This document shows positions 7,336 through 16,797 of a stretch of 64,000 nt of DNA, piece after piece. A program made the translations under genes and the position numbers. Under the pieces are notes generated by a model. That model ran no database searches. It saw only the letters and a program-made list of their open reading frames with translations, and had not been told where the DNA came from. Origin of the DNA: Bradyrhizobium sp. CCBAU 51627 (GTDB lineage: Bacteria; Pseudomonadota; Alphaproteobacteria; Rhizobiales; Xanthobacteraceae); contig NZ_LBJG01000081.1 of NCBI RefSeq assembly GCF_028128765.1, forward strand, positions 1 to 64,000, read 5' to 3'. Numbering within the stretch: the first letter of the stretch is position 1; each line of letters opens with the position of its first letter.

Positions 7336-8262
7336 ATGGGGATCCGAAGGTCAGATTCGGTGGTGCGGGCCGCGCGGTGCGCTGCGGTGGTCGGCACGTG
7401 CCTCGCGCTCGCCAATTGCGCCTCGTCCAACAAGTTCGCCAGCCGGGTCGATCCCAAATATGGCGTGTCATCGAGCCCGCGAGTCGTGGCCTGGGGCGAT
7501 CCTGTCCCGAAGGGCGGCGGCACCTATCGCGTCGGCAAGCCCTATGTGGTGGGGGGCCGGACCTATGTGCCGGAGGAGGACGTCAACTACCGGGCCGAGG
7601 GCATGGCATCCTGGTACGGCGACGATTTCCACGGCCGCCTGACCGCCAATGGCGAAGTGTTCGACATGGGCTCGCTGACAGCGGCGCATCCGACCCTGCC
7701 GATGCCGTCCTATGCACGGGTGACCAACCTGTCGAACGGCAAGTCGCTGATTGTCCGCGTCAATGATCGCGGCCCCTACCATGGCAACCGTCTCATCGAC
7801 GTCTCGAACAAAGCCGCCGAACTGCTTGAATTCAAAGGCAATGGCGTCGCCAAGGTCCGGGTCGAATATGTCGGCCGGGCGCCGCTCGAAGGCTCCGACG
7901 ACCGCCAACTGATGGCGACCTTGCGCACCGGCGTTCCGGCGCCGTCGCCCTCGATGGTCCGGGTCGCCTCGGCAAGGCCCTTCGTGCCGGAGCTGCCGTC
8001 GTCGAGCCGTGGCGCCATCCGCGGCGAAGTCCCGATGCCGGAGGGACGGCCCTACAGCCTCGGCAACACCTCGGCGGACGTCGCTTCGCTCAACGCGACC
8101 TCGGAAATGTCGGCCTCGAGCCGCAGCCGGGGCCGGGCGCTCCAGAATGTTCGGCAGGTGTCCTATGATCAGGACGGGCGCTATGTCGGCAATCCTCTTG
8201 CCGCCTCCGATGACGGCGCAGCCGAGGCTCGCAGCATCCTCACAGGCCGCGGCCTGTACTGA
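7336..8262 (+). CDS. rlpA: RlpA-like septal ring lytic transglycosylase lipoprotein
   Basis: 308 residues from the ATG at 7336. A type II signal peptide ends in the lipobox LALANC (Cys28), so it is lipid-anchored. The double-psi beta-barrel follows, with GMASWYGDDFHGRLTANGE, then AAHPTLPMPSYARVTNL, then VRVNDRGPYHGNRLIDVS. RlpA cleaves naked glycan strands at the septum; the Asp in NDRGPY and His near the barrel start are the expected catalytic residues. The C-terminal ~90 residues are disordered and lack the SPOR domain found in many family members. An ATG 15 nt upstream is also possible. Confidence 0.88.
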   Translation: MGIRRSDSVVRAARCAAVVGTCLALANCASSNKFASRVDPKYGVSSSPRVVAWGDPVPKGGGTYRVGKPYVVGGRTYVPEEDVNYRAEGMASWYGDDFHGRLTANGEVFDMGSLTAAHPTLPMPSYARVTNLSNGKSLIVRVNDRGPYHGNRLIDVSNKAAELLEFKGNGVAKVRVEYVGRAPLEGSDDRQLMATLRTGVPAPSPSMVRVASARPFVPELPSSSRGAIRGEVPMPEGRPYSLGNTSADVASLNATSEMSASSRSRGRALQNVRQVSYDQDGRYVGNPLAASDDGAAEARSILTGRGLY

Positions 8263-8283
8263 TCTCGAACAACGCGTCACGGC

Positions 8284-9240
8284 CTAGTGCTGGGCCGCTT
8301 CGCCCAGGAATCTGAGCAGCGCCGCATTCACCTCGCCGGGCCGCTCCTGTTGTACCCAGTGGCCGGTGCCCTCGATGATCAGCTTTCGCGTGAGATTGGG
8401 CAGCACGCGCTCCAGCTCGTTGACGCGCTTGGCGCCGATCAGGCCGGTGATGACGGCGTCTTGCGCCCCGGCGATGAAGAGGGAGGGCTGGTGGATCTGC
8501 GCATCCTGCCAGGGCGCGGTCAGCTCCCAATTGCGATCGAGGTTGCGGTACCAGTTCAGCCCGCCGCGGAATCCGGATGAGCGGAAGCTTTCGGTGAAAT
8601 GAGCGAGATCGTCTTCGCTCAGCCACGCCGGCAGCGGCTCCTCGGTCGTGGCATGGCCGAGAAAGCCCTTGCCCTCTTGCACGAACATCGCCGCATTCGG
8701 ATCGGCCAATCCGCGCCCGCCGAGCACGATGCGCATGGTGCGGGCGACGTCATGCTCGAACTCGGCCTCCGCGACGCCGGGCGCCTGGAAATACTGCCAG
8801 TAGAAATTGGTGATGCCGCCCTGGCGCAGCAGCTCGAGCGGTTTGCCGCGTCCGCGGAACGGCGGCGGCACGCTCAGGCCTGCGACCGCCGTAAAGATAT
8901 CAGGGCGGAACAGCGCGGCATGCCAGGCGACCGGCGCGCCCCAATCGTGGCCGACCACCATCGCCTTGGCCGCGCCGAGCGCCTGGACCAGGCCGACGAT
9001 GTCGCCGACCAGGTCAAAGATCGAATAGGCGGCGACGTCGGCCGGCGCCGCGCTCTGGCCGTAGCCGCGCATGTCCGGCGCCACGACATGAAACCCGGCG
9101 GCCGCGAGCGCCGCGATCTGGTGCCGCCAGGAATAGGATGTCTCCGGCCAGCCGTGGCACAGCACCACCAGCGGCCCCTGGCCCGCCTCGCGGATGAAGA
9201 GGTCAATCCCATTGGCCTTGATCACGCGAGTGGTGGGCAT
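8284..9240 (-). CDS. Alpha/beta hydrolase, epoxide hydrolase-like
   Basis: 318 residues. The oxyanion-hole motif HGWPET, VAPDMRGYGQS and the nucleophile elbow VGHDWG (Asp) match the soluble epoxide hydrolase / haloalkane dehalogenase branch, in which Asp forms an ester intermediate. The catalytic His is probably in EGTGHWVQQERP near the C-terminus. The natural substrate cannot be read from sequence. The ATG at 9240 is preceded by AAAGGCGG, a good ribosome site; the frame upstream of it (to 9363) lacks support. It is convergent with the rlpA-like gene. Confidence 0.85.
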   Translation of the reverse strand: MPTTRVIKANGIDLFIREAGQGPLVVLCHGWPETSYSWRHQIAALAAAGFHVVAPDMRGYGQSAAPADVAAYSIFDLVGDIVGLVQALGAAKAMVVGHDWGAPVAWHAALFRPDIFTAVAGLSVPPPFRGRGKPLELLRQGGITNFYWQYFQAPGVAEAEFEHDVARTMRIVLGGRGLADPNAAMFVQEGKGFLGHATTEEPLPAWLSEDDLAHFTESFRSSGFRGGLNWYRNLDRNWELTAPWQDAQIHQPSLFIAGAQDAVITGLIGAKRVNELERVLPNLTRKLIIEGTGHWVQQERPGEVNAALLRFLGEAAQH

Positions 9241-9393
9241 CGCTTTTCCGCCTTTTTTCAGAGGTTTGGTCGAAAATCGTGAGATACTACGATAAGGACG
9301 CCCCGAGAATCGTGCAATCTCCGAGGCGAGCACTGATCCTCGTGTTGTTCGCACCGATTCCAACTGTTAAAACGCAGCTCTCAGGGCTTCGCC

Positions 9394-10656
9394 ATGGCAT
9401 TTCGTCTCATCCCGCTCGGTCGGACCCGGTTCACGCCCGGAGCGCTGACGCGCGGGCTGGTCGCCGCAGCGCTCGCGGTGAGCCTCAGCTGGGGCGGGGT
9501 GCTCAACGCCGCCAACCAGAGCGTCCAGGGCGCCAAGAAGGTGGAAGATTCCGGCTTCGACGGCGCCGCTCCCACCGCGATCCTGATGGAGGCCTCCAGC
9601 GGCAGCGTGCTGTTCGAGAAGAACGCGGACGAGCTGCGCGCGCCCTCCAGCATGATGAAGCTGATGACGGCGGAGGTCGTGTTCAACGCGATCAAGAAGG
9701 GCGAGGTCAAGCTGACCGACGAATACCGGATCAGCGAGAACGCCTGGCGCAGGGGCGGGGCTCCCTCGGGCACCTCGACGATGTTTGCGGCCATCAATAG
9801 CAAGGTCTCCGTCGACGACCTGCTGCACGGCGCAATCATCCAGAGCGGCAACGACGCTTGCATCGCGCTCGCCGAGGGCATCGCCGGCAATGAGCGGATC
9901 TTTGCCTCCGACTTCATGACCAAGCGCGCCCGCGAACTCGGCATGACCAAGTCGACCTTCGCCAATTCCAACGGCTTGCCCGACCCCGGCAACAAGATGA
10001 CGGTCCGCGAGCTCGGCATGCTCGCCCGTCACATCATCCTGGACTTTCCAGAATTCTACAAACTGTTCGGCGAGAAGGAGTTCACCTGGAACAAGATCCG
10101 GCAGCCCAACCGCAATCCGCTGCTCAATTCGATGGAAGGCGCTGACGGACTGAAGACCGGCTACACCAAGGAGGGCGGTTACGGCATGGTTGGCTCGACC
10201 GTGCAGAACGGCACGCGGTTGATCGTCGTCGTCAACGGGCTGGAAGACTCCGAGGATCGGGCTACCGAAGCCAAGAAGATGCTGGAATGGGGGTTTCGCA
10301 ATTTCGAGAGCCGCACGCTGATCGCGGCCGACCAGCCGGTCGGCTATGCCAAGGTGTTCGGCGGCGACAGCCGCTCCGTGAAGCTCGTCGCGAAAGAGCC
10401 TGTGAAGGTGATGGTGCACAAGAACGGCAGCGACAAGCTGATCGCGCGCATCGTCTATAGCGGCCCGGTGCGCGCCCCGATCGAAGCAGGGCAGAAGGTC
10501 GGCGTGGTCAGGGTCTGGCGCAGCGGCACCATCGCTGTGGAAACGCCGGTCTATACAGCCGAAGCGATTGGCACCGGTTCGACCGTGCGCCGCGCGATCG
10601 ATGGGGCCAGCGAGCTCGTGATCGGCATGTTCCGCGCGGGCGTCGAGAAGCTCTGA
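9394..10656 (+). CDS. D-alanyl-D-alanine carboxypeptidase (DacF/DacA type)
   Basis: 420 residues, penicillin-binding protein 5 family (S11). After a signal peptide come the active-site SxxK (Ser86-Met-Met-Lys89 in APSSMMKLM), the second motif SGNDA, and the third motif KTG in GLKTGYTKEGG. A C-terminal PBP5-associated beta domain follows. It trims the terminal D-Ala from peptidoglycan stem peptides in the periplasm. It is the first gene of a tight run with tmk (2-nt gap) and holB (4-nt overlap), an arrangement usual in this group. Confidence 0.92.
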   Translation: MAFRLIPLGRTRFTPGALTRGLVAAALAVSLSWGGVLNAANQSVQGAKKVEDSGFDGAAPTAILMEASSGSVLFEKNADELRAPSSMMKLMTAEVVFNAIKKGEVKLTDEYRISENAWRRGGAPSGTSTMFAAINSKVSVDDLLHGAIIQSGNDACIALAEGIAGNERIFASDFMTKRARELGMTKSTFANSNGLPDPGNKMTVRELGMLARHIILDFPEFYKLFGEKEFTWNKIRQPNRNPLLNSMEGADGLKTGYTKEGGYGMVGSTVQNGTRLIVVVNGLEDSEDRATEAKKMLEWGFRNFESRTLIAADQPVGYAKVFGGDSRSVKLVAKEPVKVMVHKNGSDKLIARIVYSGPVRAPIEAGQKVGVVRVWRSGTIAVETPVYTAEAIGTGSTVRRAIDGASELVIGMFRAGVEKL

Positions 10657-10658
10657 TC

Positions 10659-11345
10659 ATGAGTGAGAGTACGGGACAGCGGCCGTCCGGACGCGGACGC
10701 TTCATCACCTTTGAAGGCGGTGAGGGGACGGGCAAGTCGACCCAGATCAAGAAGCTTGCCGATCGTCTCACTGCGGCCAGGCTCCGCACGATTGTCACGC
10801 GCGAGCCGGGCGGCTCGCCGGGCGCCGAAATCATGCGCCATCTGGTACTGTCGGGAATGGGCAAGCTGCTCGGCCCCGAGGCCGAGACGCTGCTGTTTGC
10901 CGCGGCCCGCGATGACCATGTCCGCACCAGGATCGCGCCCGCGCTCAATCAGGGCATTTGGGTGTTGTGCGATCGCTTCGCCGACTCGACACGGGCCTAT
11001 CAGGGCAGCCTCGGCAGCGTCCCAGCCGGTCTCATCAATGCCATGCAGCGCGTCACGATCGGCGATCTCAAGCCCGATCTGACCATCATCCTCGATCTGC
11101 CGGTGGAGATCGGCCTGGCACGCGCGGCAGCGCGGCGCGGCGGCGGTGCTCCTGACAGGTTCGAAAGCGAGAAGCTCAGCTTCCATCAGGGCCTGCGCGA
11201 GGCCTATCGCAAGATCGCAGCGGACGATCCGGCACGCTGCGTGCTGATCGATGCCAATTCCGACCCTGATACGGTCGCCGGCCGCGTCTGGGCCGCACTA
11301 CGCGATCGCCTCCTGCCGACACCAGCATCGGTGGTATCCGTATGA
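10659..11345 (+). CDS. tmk: Thymidylate kinase
   Basis: 228 residues. Walker A is GGEGTGKST at residues 20-28, the DR motif is CDRFADSTRAYQG, and the LID region is rich in Arg (ARAAARRGGGAPDRFE). It phosphorylates dTMP to dTDP for DNA synthesis. The N-terminus has a ~12-residue extension before the usual start of the fold. The gene starts 2 nt after the dac stop, and its stop overlaps the start of holB. Confidence 0.95.
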   Translation: MSESTGQRPSGRGRFITFEGGEGTGKSTQIKKLADRLTAARLRTIVTREPGGSPGAEIMRHLVLSGMGKLLGPEAETLLFAAARDDHVRTRIAPALNQGIWVLCDRFADSTRAYQGSLGSVPAGLINAMQRVTIGDLKPDLTIILDLPVEIGLARAAARRGGGAPDRFESEKLSFHQGLREAYRKIAADDPARCVLIDANSDPDTVAGRVWAALRDRLLPTPASVVSV

Positions 11346-12388
11346 GCCCGCGCCAGACCGAGCGCGAGAGCGCCATCCCGCATCCGCGCGAGACCAGCCT
11401 TCTGTTCGGCCATCGCGAGGCCGAGAGCGCGCTGCTGACTGCCTATCGCAGCGGGCGCATCCCGCATGCCTGGCTGATCGGCGGCCCGCAAGGCATCGGC
11501 AAGGCGACGCTGGCCTATCGCATGGCGCGGTTCGTGCTTGCTCACGGCCAGCCGTTATCGTCCCTCGTGCAGGACGCCGAAGACCTCGCGCTCGATCCTG
11601 ATGATGCCGTGGCGCGACAGGTCGCGGCGGGCTCGCATGGCGGCCTGCTGACGCTCGAGCGCACCGCCAATGATCGTGGCGTGATGCGCACAGTCATCAC
11701 CGTGGACGAAACGCGCGAGACCATCACGTTCTTCGGTTCGACCGCCGCCGCGGAAGGCTGGCGCGTTTGCATCGTCGACACCGTCGACGAGCTCAATCCG
11801 AATGCGGCGAATGCGCTGCTGAAGATCCTGGAAGAGCCGCCGCAGCGATCGCTGTTCCTGCTGGTGAGCCACGCGCCCGCACGCGCCCTCGCCACGATTC
11901 AGTCGCGTTGCCGCAAGCTGCGGCTGCGATCGTTGACGACCGATGAGGTGATTGGCGCGGCCGCGGCGGTTGCAGGCCTTGCACCAACCGATCTGGCGCT
12001 GCGAGAGGCGGCCGAGGCCTCCGAGGGCAGTGTCGCTCGGGCGCTGACGCTGCTCGGCGGCGACGCACTGAAACTTCAGCAACGCACGGCGGCGCTGCTG
12101 GCGCGACTGCCGGACGTCGATCCGCGCGAATTGCACACGCTCGGCGATTCGCTTGGCACCAGCGACCGCGTCGCGCTTGCGGCCTTCATCGACGGCATCG
12201 ATCGCTGGATCGCGGTCCGCCTGCATGCGGACGAGGCCAATGCCAACCAGAACCTGCCGCGCCTTGCGCGCCTAAGCGAGGTATGGGAAAAGATCGTCCG
12301 CGCCGCGCGCGACACCGAAACCTACAATCTGGAGCGAAAGCCCTTGGTTTTCTCGGTGTTCGGCTGGCTGGCGGACGCAACGCGCTAG
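11342..12388 (+). CDS. holB: DNA polymerase III subunit delta'
   Basis: 348 residues. It has a P-loop-like stretch GGPQGIGKATLAYRMARF, VDELNPNAANALLKILEEPP (the delta'/gamma box) and the sensor-like SRCRKLRLR, typical of clamp-loader subunit delta'. It works with delta and tau to load the beta clamp. The Cys cluster of the zinc module in E. coli HolB is not seen, as in many alphaproteobacteria. The start overlaps tmk by 4 nt (ATGA). The stop codon TAG lies at the edge of a dispersed palindrome (12388-12436). Confidence 0.93.
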   Translation: MSPRQTERESAIPHPRETSLLFGHREAESALLTAYRSGRIPHAWLIGGPQGIGKATLAYRMARFVLAHGQPLSSLVQDAEDLALDPDDAVARQVAAGSHGGLLTLERTANDRGVMRTVITVDETRETITFFGSTAAAEGWRVCIVDTVDELNPNAANALLKILEEPPQRSLFLLVSHAPARALATIQSRCRKLRLRSLTTDEVIGAAAAVAGLAPTDLALREAAEASEGSVARALTLLGGDALKLQQRTAALLARLPDVDPRELHTLGDSLGTSDRVALAAFIDGIDRWIAVRLHADEANANQNLPRLARLSEVWEKIVRAARDTETYNLERKPLVFSVFGWLADATR

Positions 12389-12436
12389 AGCATGATCCGG
12401 AAGAGTACGGAGCGGTTTTCCGAAGAGGTCATGCTC
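12388..12436. repeat. Dispersed palindromic intergenic repeat
   Basis: Arms GAGCATGA and TCATGCTC enclose an inner inverted repeat, CCGGAAGAG and the ...GGTTTTCCG side. From memory, this sequence (GAGCATGATCCGGAAAA...TTTTCCG...ATCATGCTC) recurs in many intergenic sites of Bradyrhizobium and relatives. It sits directly on the holB stop codon and could serve as a transcript end or mRNA-stability element between holB and metG. Confidence 0.7.
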
Positions 12437-12495
12437 AACAATGACCAAACGCAAATTCGTTTCCAGATTTCGGGAAGCCGGTAAAGGAATTCGTC

Positions 12496-14448
12496 GTGGC
12501 AACGCGAGCTAAGAAAACCGCCAGGGGCAAGAAGGCCGCCAAGAAAACTGCCAAGAAAGCCACGAAGAAGGCTCCAAAGGCACTTGCGCGCAAAGCCGCC
12601 AAGAAGGTCAAGAAGACCAAGAAGGTCGGTGCCAGGAAGGGCCTGAAAAAGGGCGCGTCAAAACCGGCAAAGAAGGCGGGCAAGAAGGCTGCGAAGAAGG
12701 CAGCTGCCAAAAAGCCTGCAAATGCTCCGGCGAAGAAGGTGGCCAACAAGGCGCGCCTGACCGCGCCCGCCGTGACGGCCGTGCCGGCTGCCGTCGCTCC
12801 GGCGCCCAAAGCCGTGAAGCCCAAGGCCTCACGCCCCAAGGCTCCACCTGCGCCGAGGCCGGTGGCGGCGGCCACGATACCGGCAGCGCCTGTTGCCGCG
12901 CCTGCGCGCGACAATGTCTTCTATATCACCACTGCGATCGCGTATCCCAATGGCGTTCCGCATATCGGCCACGCCTATGAGGCGATCGCGACCGACGCGC
13001 TGGCGCGCTTTGCACGGCTCGACGGCAAGGACGTGTTCTTCCTGACCGGTACCGATGAGCACGGTCTGAAGATGGTCCAGACCGCGCAGAACGAGGGCCT
13101 GACGCCGGCCGCACTCGCGACCCGCAACGCGGGCCGATTCAAGCAGATGGACGAGCGATTGAACGTGTCGTTCGACCGTTTCATTCGCACCACAGAGGCG
13201 CAGCACCATCGATCGACCAAGGAAATCTGGCGGCGCATGGAAGCCAATGGCGACATCTATGCGGACACCTATTCCGGCTGGTACTCGGTGCGTGATGAGG
13301 CCTATTACGGCGAAGACGAGACACGCCTGAACGACGACGGAGTACGCCTGGGCCCGCAGGGCACGCCGGTCGAGTGGGTCGAGGAGAAGAGCTATTTCTT
13401 CCGCCTGTCCGCTTATCAGGACAGGCTGCTGAAGCTGTACACGGAAAATCCGGATTTCATCGGCCCGGACTCGCGCCGCAACGAGGTGGTGAGTTTCGTC
13501 AAGGGCGGTCTGCGCGATCTCTCGATCTCGCGCACAACGTTCGACTGGGGCGTCAAGGTGCCCGGCGACGAAGAGCACGTGATGTATGTCTGGGTCGACG
13601 CGCTGACCAATTACATCACCGGCGTCGGCTTTCCCGACGAGAGCGACAAGAACTGGCGTTACTGGCCGGCCGATGTGCACATCATCGGCAAGGACATCAT
13701 CCGCTTCCACGCCGTGTACTGGCCCGCATTCCTGATGTCTGCCGGAATTCCCGTGCAAAAGCGGGTCTACGCCCACGGCTTCCTGTTCAATAGGGGCGAG
13801 AAGATGTCGAAGTCGGTCGGCAACGTCGTCGATCCCTTCAATCTCGCAGATCAATATGGCGTCGACCAGATGCGTTATTTCTTCCTGCGCGAGGTGCCGT
13901 TCGGCCAGGACGGCAACTACAACCATGAAGCCATCGTCGCGCGCATCAATGCCGATCTCGCCAACGATCTCGGCAATCTCGCGCAGCGCTCGCTGTCGAT
14001 GATCGCCAAGCAGCTCGGCGGCGTGCTGCCGGCGCCTGGCGCGTTCAGCGACAATGACAAGGCGATTTTGGCGATGGCTGACGGCATGATCGCCGCGAGC
14101 CGCGAGGCGATGGCGACGCAGCAGATCCATCAATGGCTCAACGCCGTGTGGGCGGTGGTCGCGGAGGCCAACCGTTATTTCGCAGGCGAAGCGCCGTGGG
14201 CGCTGGCAAAAACGGATCCAGCGCGGCAGCGGACGGTGCTCTATGTCACCGCCGAAGTCGTGCGCCAGATCGCGATCCTGGCGCAGCCGGCGATGCCGGT
14301 TGCCTGCGGCAAGCTGCTCGACAGCCTCGGTATCCCCGCGGACGAGCGCAACTTTGCGATGCTGGGCGGAGACAAGCGCATCGCGGCCGGTTCGCCCCTG
14401 CCGGCGCCGACGCCGGCGTTCCCGCGTTACGTCGAGCCGGCAGCCTGA
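12496..14448 (+). CDS. metG: Methionyl-tRNA synthetase with Lys/Ala-rich N-terminal extension
   Basis: 650 residues from a GTG start with GGAA upstream. The catalytic core begins near residue 140 (NVFYITTAIAYPNGVP); the HIGH signature is at 156-159 and KMSKS at 436-440, the class Ia motifs for ATP and Met-tRNA chemistry. The connective peptide region is short and shows no cysteine knuckle. The first ~85 residues are lysine/alanine repeats resembling histone H1-like proteins, then ~50 residues of Ala/Pro linker. This basic tail is unusual for MetRS and could bind tRNA or nucleic acid nonspecifically (inference). It is followed 13 nt later by tatD. Confidence 0.95.
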   Translation: MATRAKKTARGKKAAKKTAKKATKKAPKALARKAAKKVKKTKKVGARKGLKKGASKPAKKAGKKAAKKAAAKKPANAPAKKVANKARLTAPAVTAVPAAVAPAPKAVKPKASRPKAPPAPRPVAAATIPAAPVAAPARDNVFYITTAIAYPNGVPHIGHAYEAIATDALARFARLDGKDVFFLTGTDEHGLKMVQTAQNEGLTPAALATRNAGRFKQMDERLNVSFDRFIRTTEAQHHRSTKEIWRRMEANGDIYADTYSGWYSVRDEAYYGEDETRLNDDGVRLGPQGTPVEWVEEKSYFFRLSAYQDRLLKLYTENPDFIGPDSRRNEVVSFVKGGLRDLSISRTTFDWGVKVPGDEEHVMYVWVDALTNYITGVGFPDESDKNWRYWPADVHIIGKDIIRFHAVYWPAFLMSAGIPVQKRVYAHGFLFNRGEKMSKSVGNVVDPFNLADQYGVDQMRYFFLREVPFGQDGNYNHEAIVARINADLANDLGNLAQRSLSMIAKQLGGVLPAPGAFSDNDKAILAMADGMIAASREAMATQQIHQWLNAVWAVVAEANRYFAGEAPWALAKTDPARQRTVLYVTAEVVRQIAILAQPAMPVACGKLLDSLGIPADERNFAMLGGDKRIAAGSPLPAPTPAFPRYVEPAA

Positions 14449-14461
14449 GGCGGACGTCACG

Positions 14462-15238
14462 ATGCTGGTCGATAGCCACTGCCATCTGGATTTTCCGGAC
14501 TTCGCGGAAGACCTCGACGGGATCGTATCACGTGCCCGTGCGGCCGGGATCGGCCGCATGGTCACGATCTCGACGCGGGTGCGGAAGCTCGACCAGCTTC
14601 TCGCCATCGCCGGGCGCTACGACGACGTCTATTGCTCGGTGGGCACCCATCCGCACAACGCAGATGAGGAAGACGGCATTTCGCCGGACGAGTTGATCGC
14701 GCTCACGCAGAATCCGAAGGTGGTTGCGCTCGGCGAAGCCGGGCTCGACTATTTTTACGACAACGGCTCGCCGGAAGCGCAGGCGAGGGGCTTTCGCGCT
14801 CATATCGCCGCCGCACGCGCCACCGGCTTGCCGCTCGTCATCCACACTCGCGAGGCCGACGAGGATTGCGCTCGCATTCTGGAAGAGGAGGTGGCGAAGG
14901 GATCGTTTCGCGCCGTGCTGCATTGTTACACCGGCGGGCGCGAGCTGGCGCTGAAGGCGGTGTCGCTGGGACTCTATATCGGCTTCACGGGCATCCTGAC
15001 CTTCAAGAAGTCGGATGCCTTGCGTGCGCTTGCGGCCGAACTGCCGTCCGACCGCATTCTGGTTGAAACAGACTCGCCCTATCTTGCGCCGGGCAAGTTC
15101 CGGGGCAAGCGCAACGAGCCGGCCTATGTTGTCGAAGTCGCCAAGGTGCTCGCCGAAACGCGCGGCGTGTCGCTTGAGGAGATCTCGCGCCAGACCAGTG
15201 AAAACTTCTTCCGCCTGTTCTCCAAGGTGAAAGCTTGA
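14462..15238 (+). CDS. tatD: TatD family metal-dependent DNase
   Basis: 258 residues. The first metal pair is in DSHCHLDF, a Glu ligand in GEAGLDY, a His in VIHTREAD, another in LHCYTGG, and the final Asp in VETDSPYLAPG, the full TatD metal-ligand set. TatD proteins are 3'-5' exonucleases/DNases linked to DNA repair and quality control. The length is the family norm. It starts 13 nt after metG and is followed 13 nt later by the metallohydrolase gene, so metG-tatD-phnP-like form one operon. Confidence 0.92.
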   Translation: MLVDSHCHLDFPDFAEDLDGIVSRARAAGIGRMVTISTRVRKLDQLLAIAGRYDDVYCSVGTHPHNADEEDGISPDELIALTQNPKVVALGEAGLDYFYDNGSPEAQARGFRAHIAAARATGLPLVIHTREADEDCARILEEEVAKGSFRAVLHCYTGGRELALKAVSLGLYIGFTGILTFKKSDALRALAAELPSDRILVETDSPYLAPGKFRGKRNEPAYVVEVAKVLAETRGVSLEEISRQTSENFFRLFSKVKA

Positions 15239-15251
15239 GGTTCTGAGCCGC

Positions 15252-16049
15252 ATGACGCTGACGCTGACGATCCTGGGTTGCGGCTCCTCCGCCGGCGTGC
15301 CGCGCCCGGCGCTCGGCTGGGGCGCCTGCGATCCCGGTAACCCCAAGAACCGCCGCCGGCGCTGCTCGCTACTGGTCGAACAGACCGGCGAGCACGGCAC
15401 CACGCGCATCGTCATCGACACCTCCCCGGACCTGCGCGAGCAGCTCATCGATGCCAATGTCGATCATATCGATGCGGTGTTCCTGACGCACGAGCATGCC
15501 GATCAAACTCACGGCATGGATGATCTGCGCTCCGTCGTCCTGCATATGCGCAAGCGCATTCCGACCTATTTCAACCAGTCGACCGCCAAGGACATCATGG
15601 CGCGGTTCTCCTATTGCTTCATCTCGCCGGAGGGCAGCGACTATCCGCCGATCCTCACCCGGCATTCGATAGAGGCGGGCGAAAGCCAGACCGTTCTGGG
15701 GAAGGGAGGTGCGGTGACCATGACGGCTTTCCTGGTCCAGCACGGCCAAATTCCCGCGCTCGGCTATCGCATCGGCAACGCAGCCTACACGCCCGACCTG
15801 AACGACATCCCGCGCGAGAGCTGGGGGGCTTTGGAAAATCTCGATCTCTGGATCGTCGACGGCCTGCGCTACACCGGCCATCCCAGTCATTTCAGCATCA
15901 ACGATGCGTTGTCCTGGATCGAGCGTTTCAAGCCGAAGCGCGCCGTCATCACCAACATGACCGCCGACGTCGACTACGAGGTGATCCGGCAGACGCTGCC
16001 GGCGGGCGTGGTGCCGGCCTATGACGGGCTGCGGCTGGAGACGACCTAA
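15252..16049 (+). CDS. MBL-fold metallohydrolase, PhnP-like
   Basis: 265 residues. The metallo-beta-lactamase signature is THEHADQTHG (His80, His82, Asp84) with later ligands in HGQIP-type and GHPSHFS stretches. The start ILGCGSSAGVPRP with GACDP...NRRRRCS matches the PhnP / 5-phosphoribosyl-cyclic phosphodiesterase branch. Members encoded next to tatD are widespread, and their substrate is usually not established; cyclic phosphodiester cleavage is the family expectation. No phn genes are nearby. Confidence 0.85.
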   Translation: MTLTLTILGCGSSAGVPRPALGWGACDPGNPKNRRRRCSLLVEQTGEHGTTRIVIDTSPDLREQLIDANVDHIDAVFLTHEHADQTHGMDDLRSVVLHMRKRIPTYFNQSTAKDIMARFSYCFISPEGSDYPPILTRHSIEAGESQTVLGKGGAVTMTAFLVQHGQIPALGYRIGNAAYTPDLNDIPRESWGALENLDLWIVDGLRYTGHPSHFSINDALSWIERFKPKRAVITNMTADVDYEVIRQTLPAGVVPAYDGLRLETT

Positions 16050-16210
16050 GCCCGGCTGGGGAAAATCCGCAGCAGGCCGGCATGTTCCTTGCCTGCAAGG
16101 CCCTGATCGTGTTGGTCTAATGTCTCAAAGACAGACGTGTGACGGCGGCGATAATCAGCCAGGACCGGCAAGGCGCAGAAGCATGGGACGCATGAGGATT
16201 GGGGGCCGCA

Positions 16211-16795
16211 TTGGCGGAGCATGACGATATCGAAGCACCGGGGCTGCTCCGGCGCGCTCTTGACCTTCTCTATCTCGGCGCGGGCTACGCAGCCGGCATT
16301 TTCCTGGTCGCGATCTTCGCGATCATGATGGTCATGTCGGTCGGCAGGCAATTCGCCATCAACATTCCCGCCGGCGACGATTTCGCATCCTGGTGCATGG
16401 CCGCGATGGCCTTTCTCGGCCTCGCCCACACCTTCAAGCGCGGCGAGATGATCCGAGTTGGCCTCTTGCTGGAGCGTCTGCACGGGCGCGTGCGGCAGGC
16501 CGCCGAAATCGTGGCACTCGGCATCGCGACCGCGTTCATTCTCTACTTCACGCGGCATGCAGCGCAGATGGCTTACGACTCCTGGCGCTTCAACGACGTA
16601 GCCCAAGGCGTCGTTGCCGCTCCTCTCTGGATTCCACAGCTCGGCTTTGCCGGCGGCCTTGCGATCCTGTCGATCGCAGTCATCGATGAAATGGTCAATG
16701 TGCTGCGTGGCGGCCGCCCGACCTACGAGCAGGGTTCGCCCGACGAGACGCCGGACGAGTTCATCGAACGGATCTCGCAGGGCGGCGGGGGGTGA
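16211..16795 (+). CDS. TRAP transporter small permease (DctQ)
   Basis: 194 residues with four hydrophobic segments (roughly residues 20-45, 55-72, 92-112 and 133-155). The family stretch GDDFASWCMAAMAFLGLAHTFKRGEMIRVGLL is typical of DctQ small subunits. The start is taken at TTG 16211, six nt after a GGGGG ribosome site; a TTG at 16199 is the alternative. It works with the large permease and periplasmic receptor encoded immediately downstream; the stop overlaps the possible GTG start of dctM. Confidence 0.88.
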   Translation: MAEHDDIEAPGLLRRALDLLYLGAGYAAGIFLVAIFAIMMVMSVGRQFAINIPAGDDFASWCMAAMAFLGLAHTFKRGEMIRVGLLLERLHGRVRQAAEIVALGIATAFILYFTRHAAQMAYDSWRFNDVAQGVVAAPLWIPQLGFAGGLAILSIAVIDEMVNVLRGGRPTYEQGSPDETPDEFIERISQGGGG

Positions 16796-16797
16796 TC

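Noticed and set aside
12829..14607. A long minus-strand frame opposite metG
   Set aside because: It is fully antisense to a certain gene, is rich in Arg/His/Asp and has no recognisable domain: a typical GC-rich antisense shadow.
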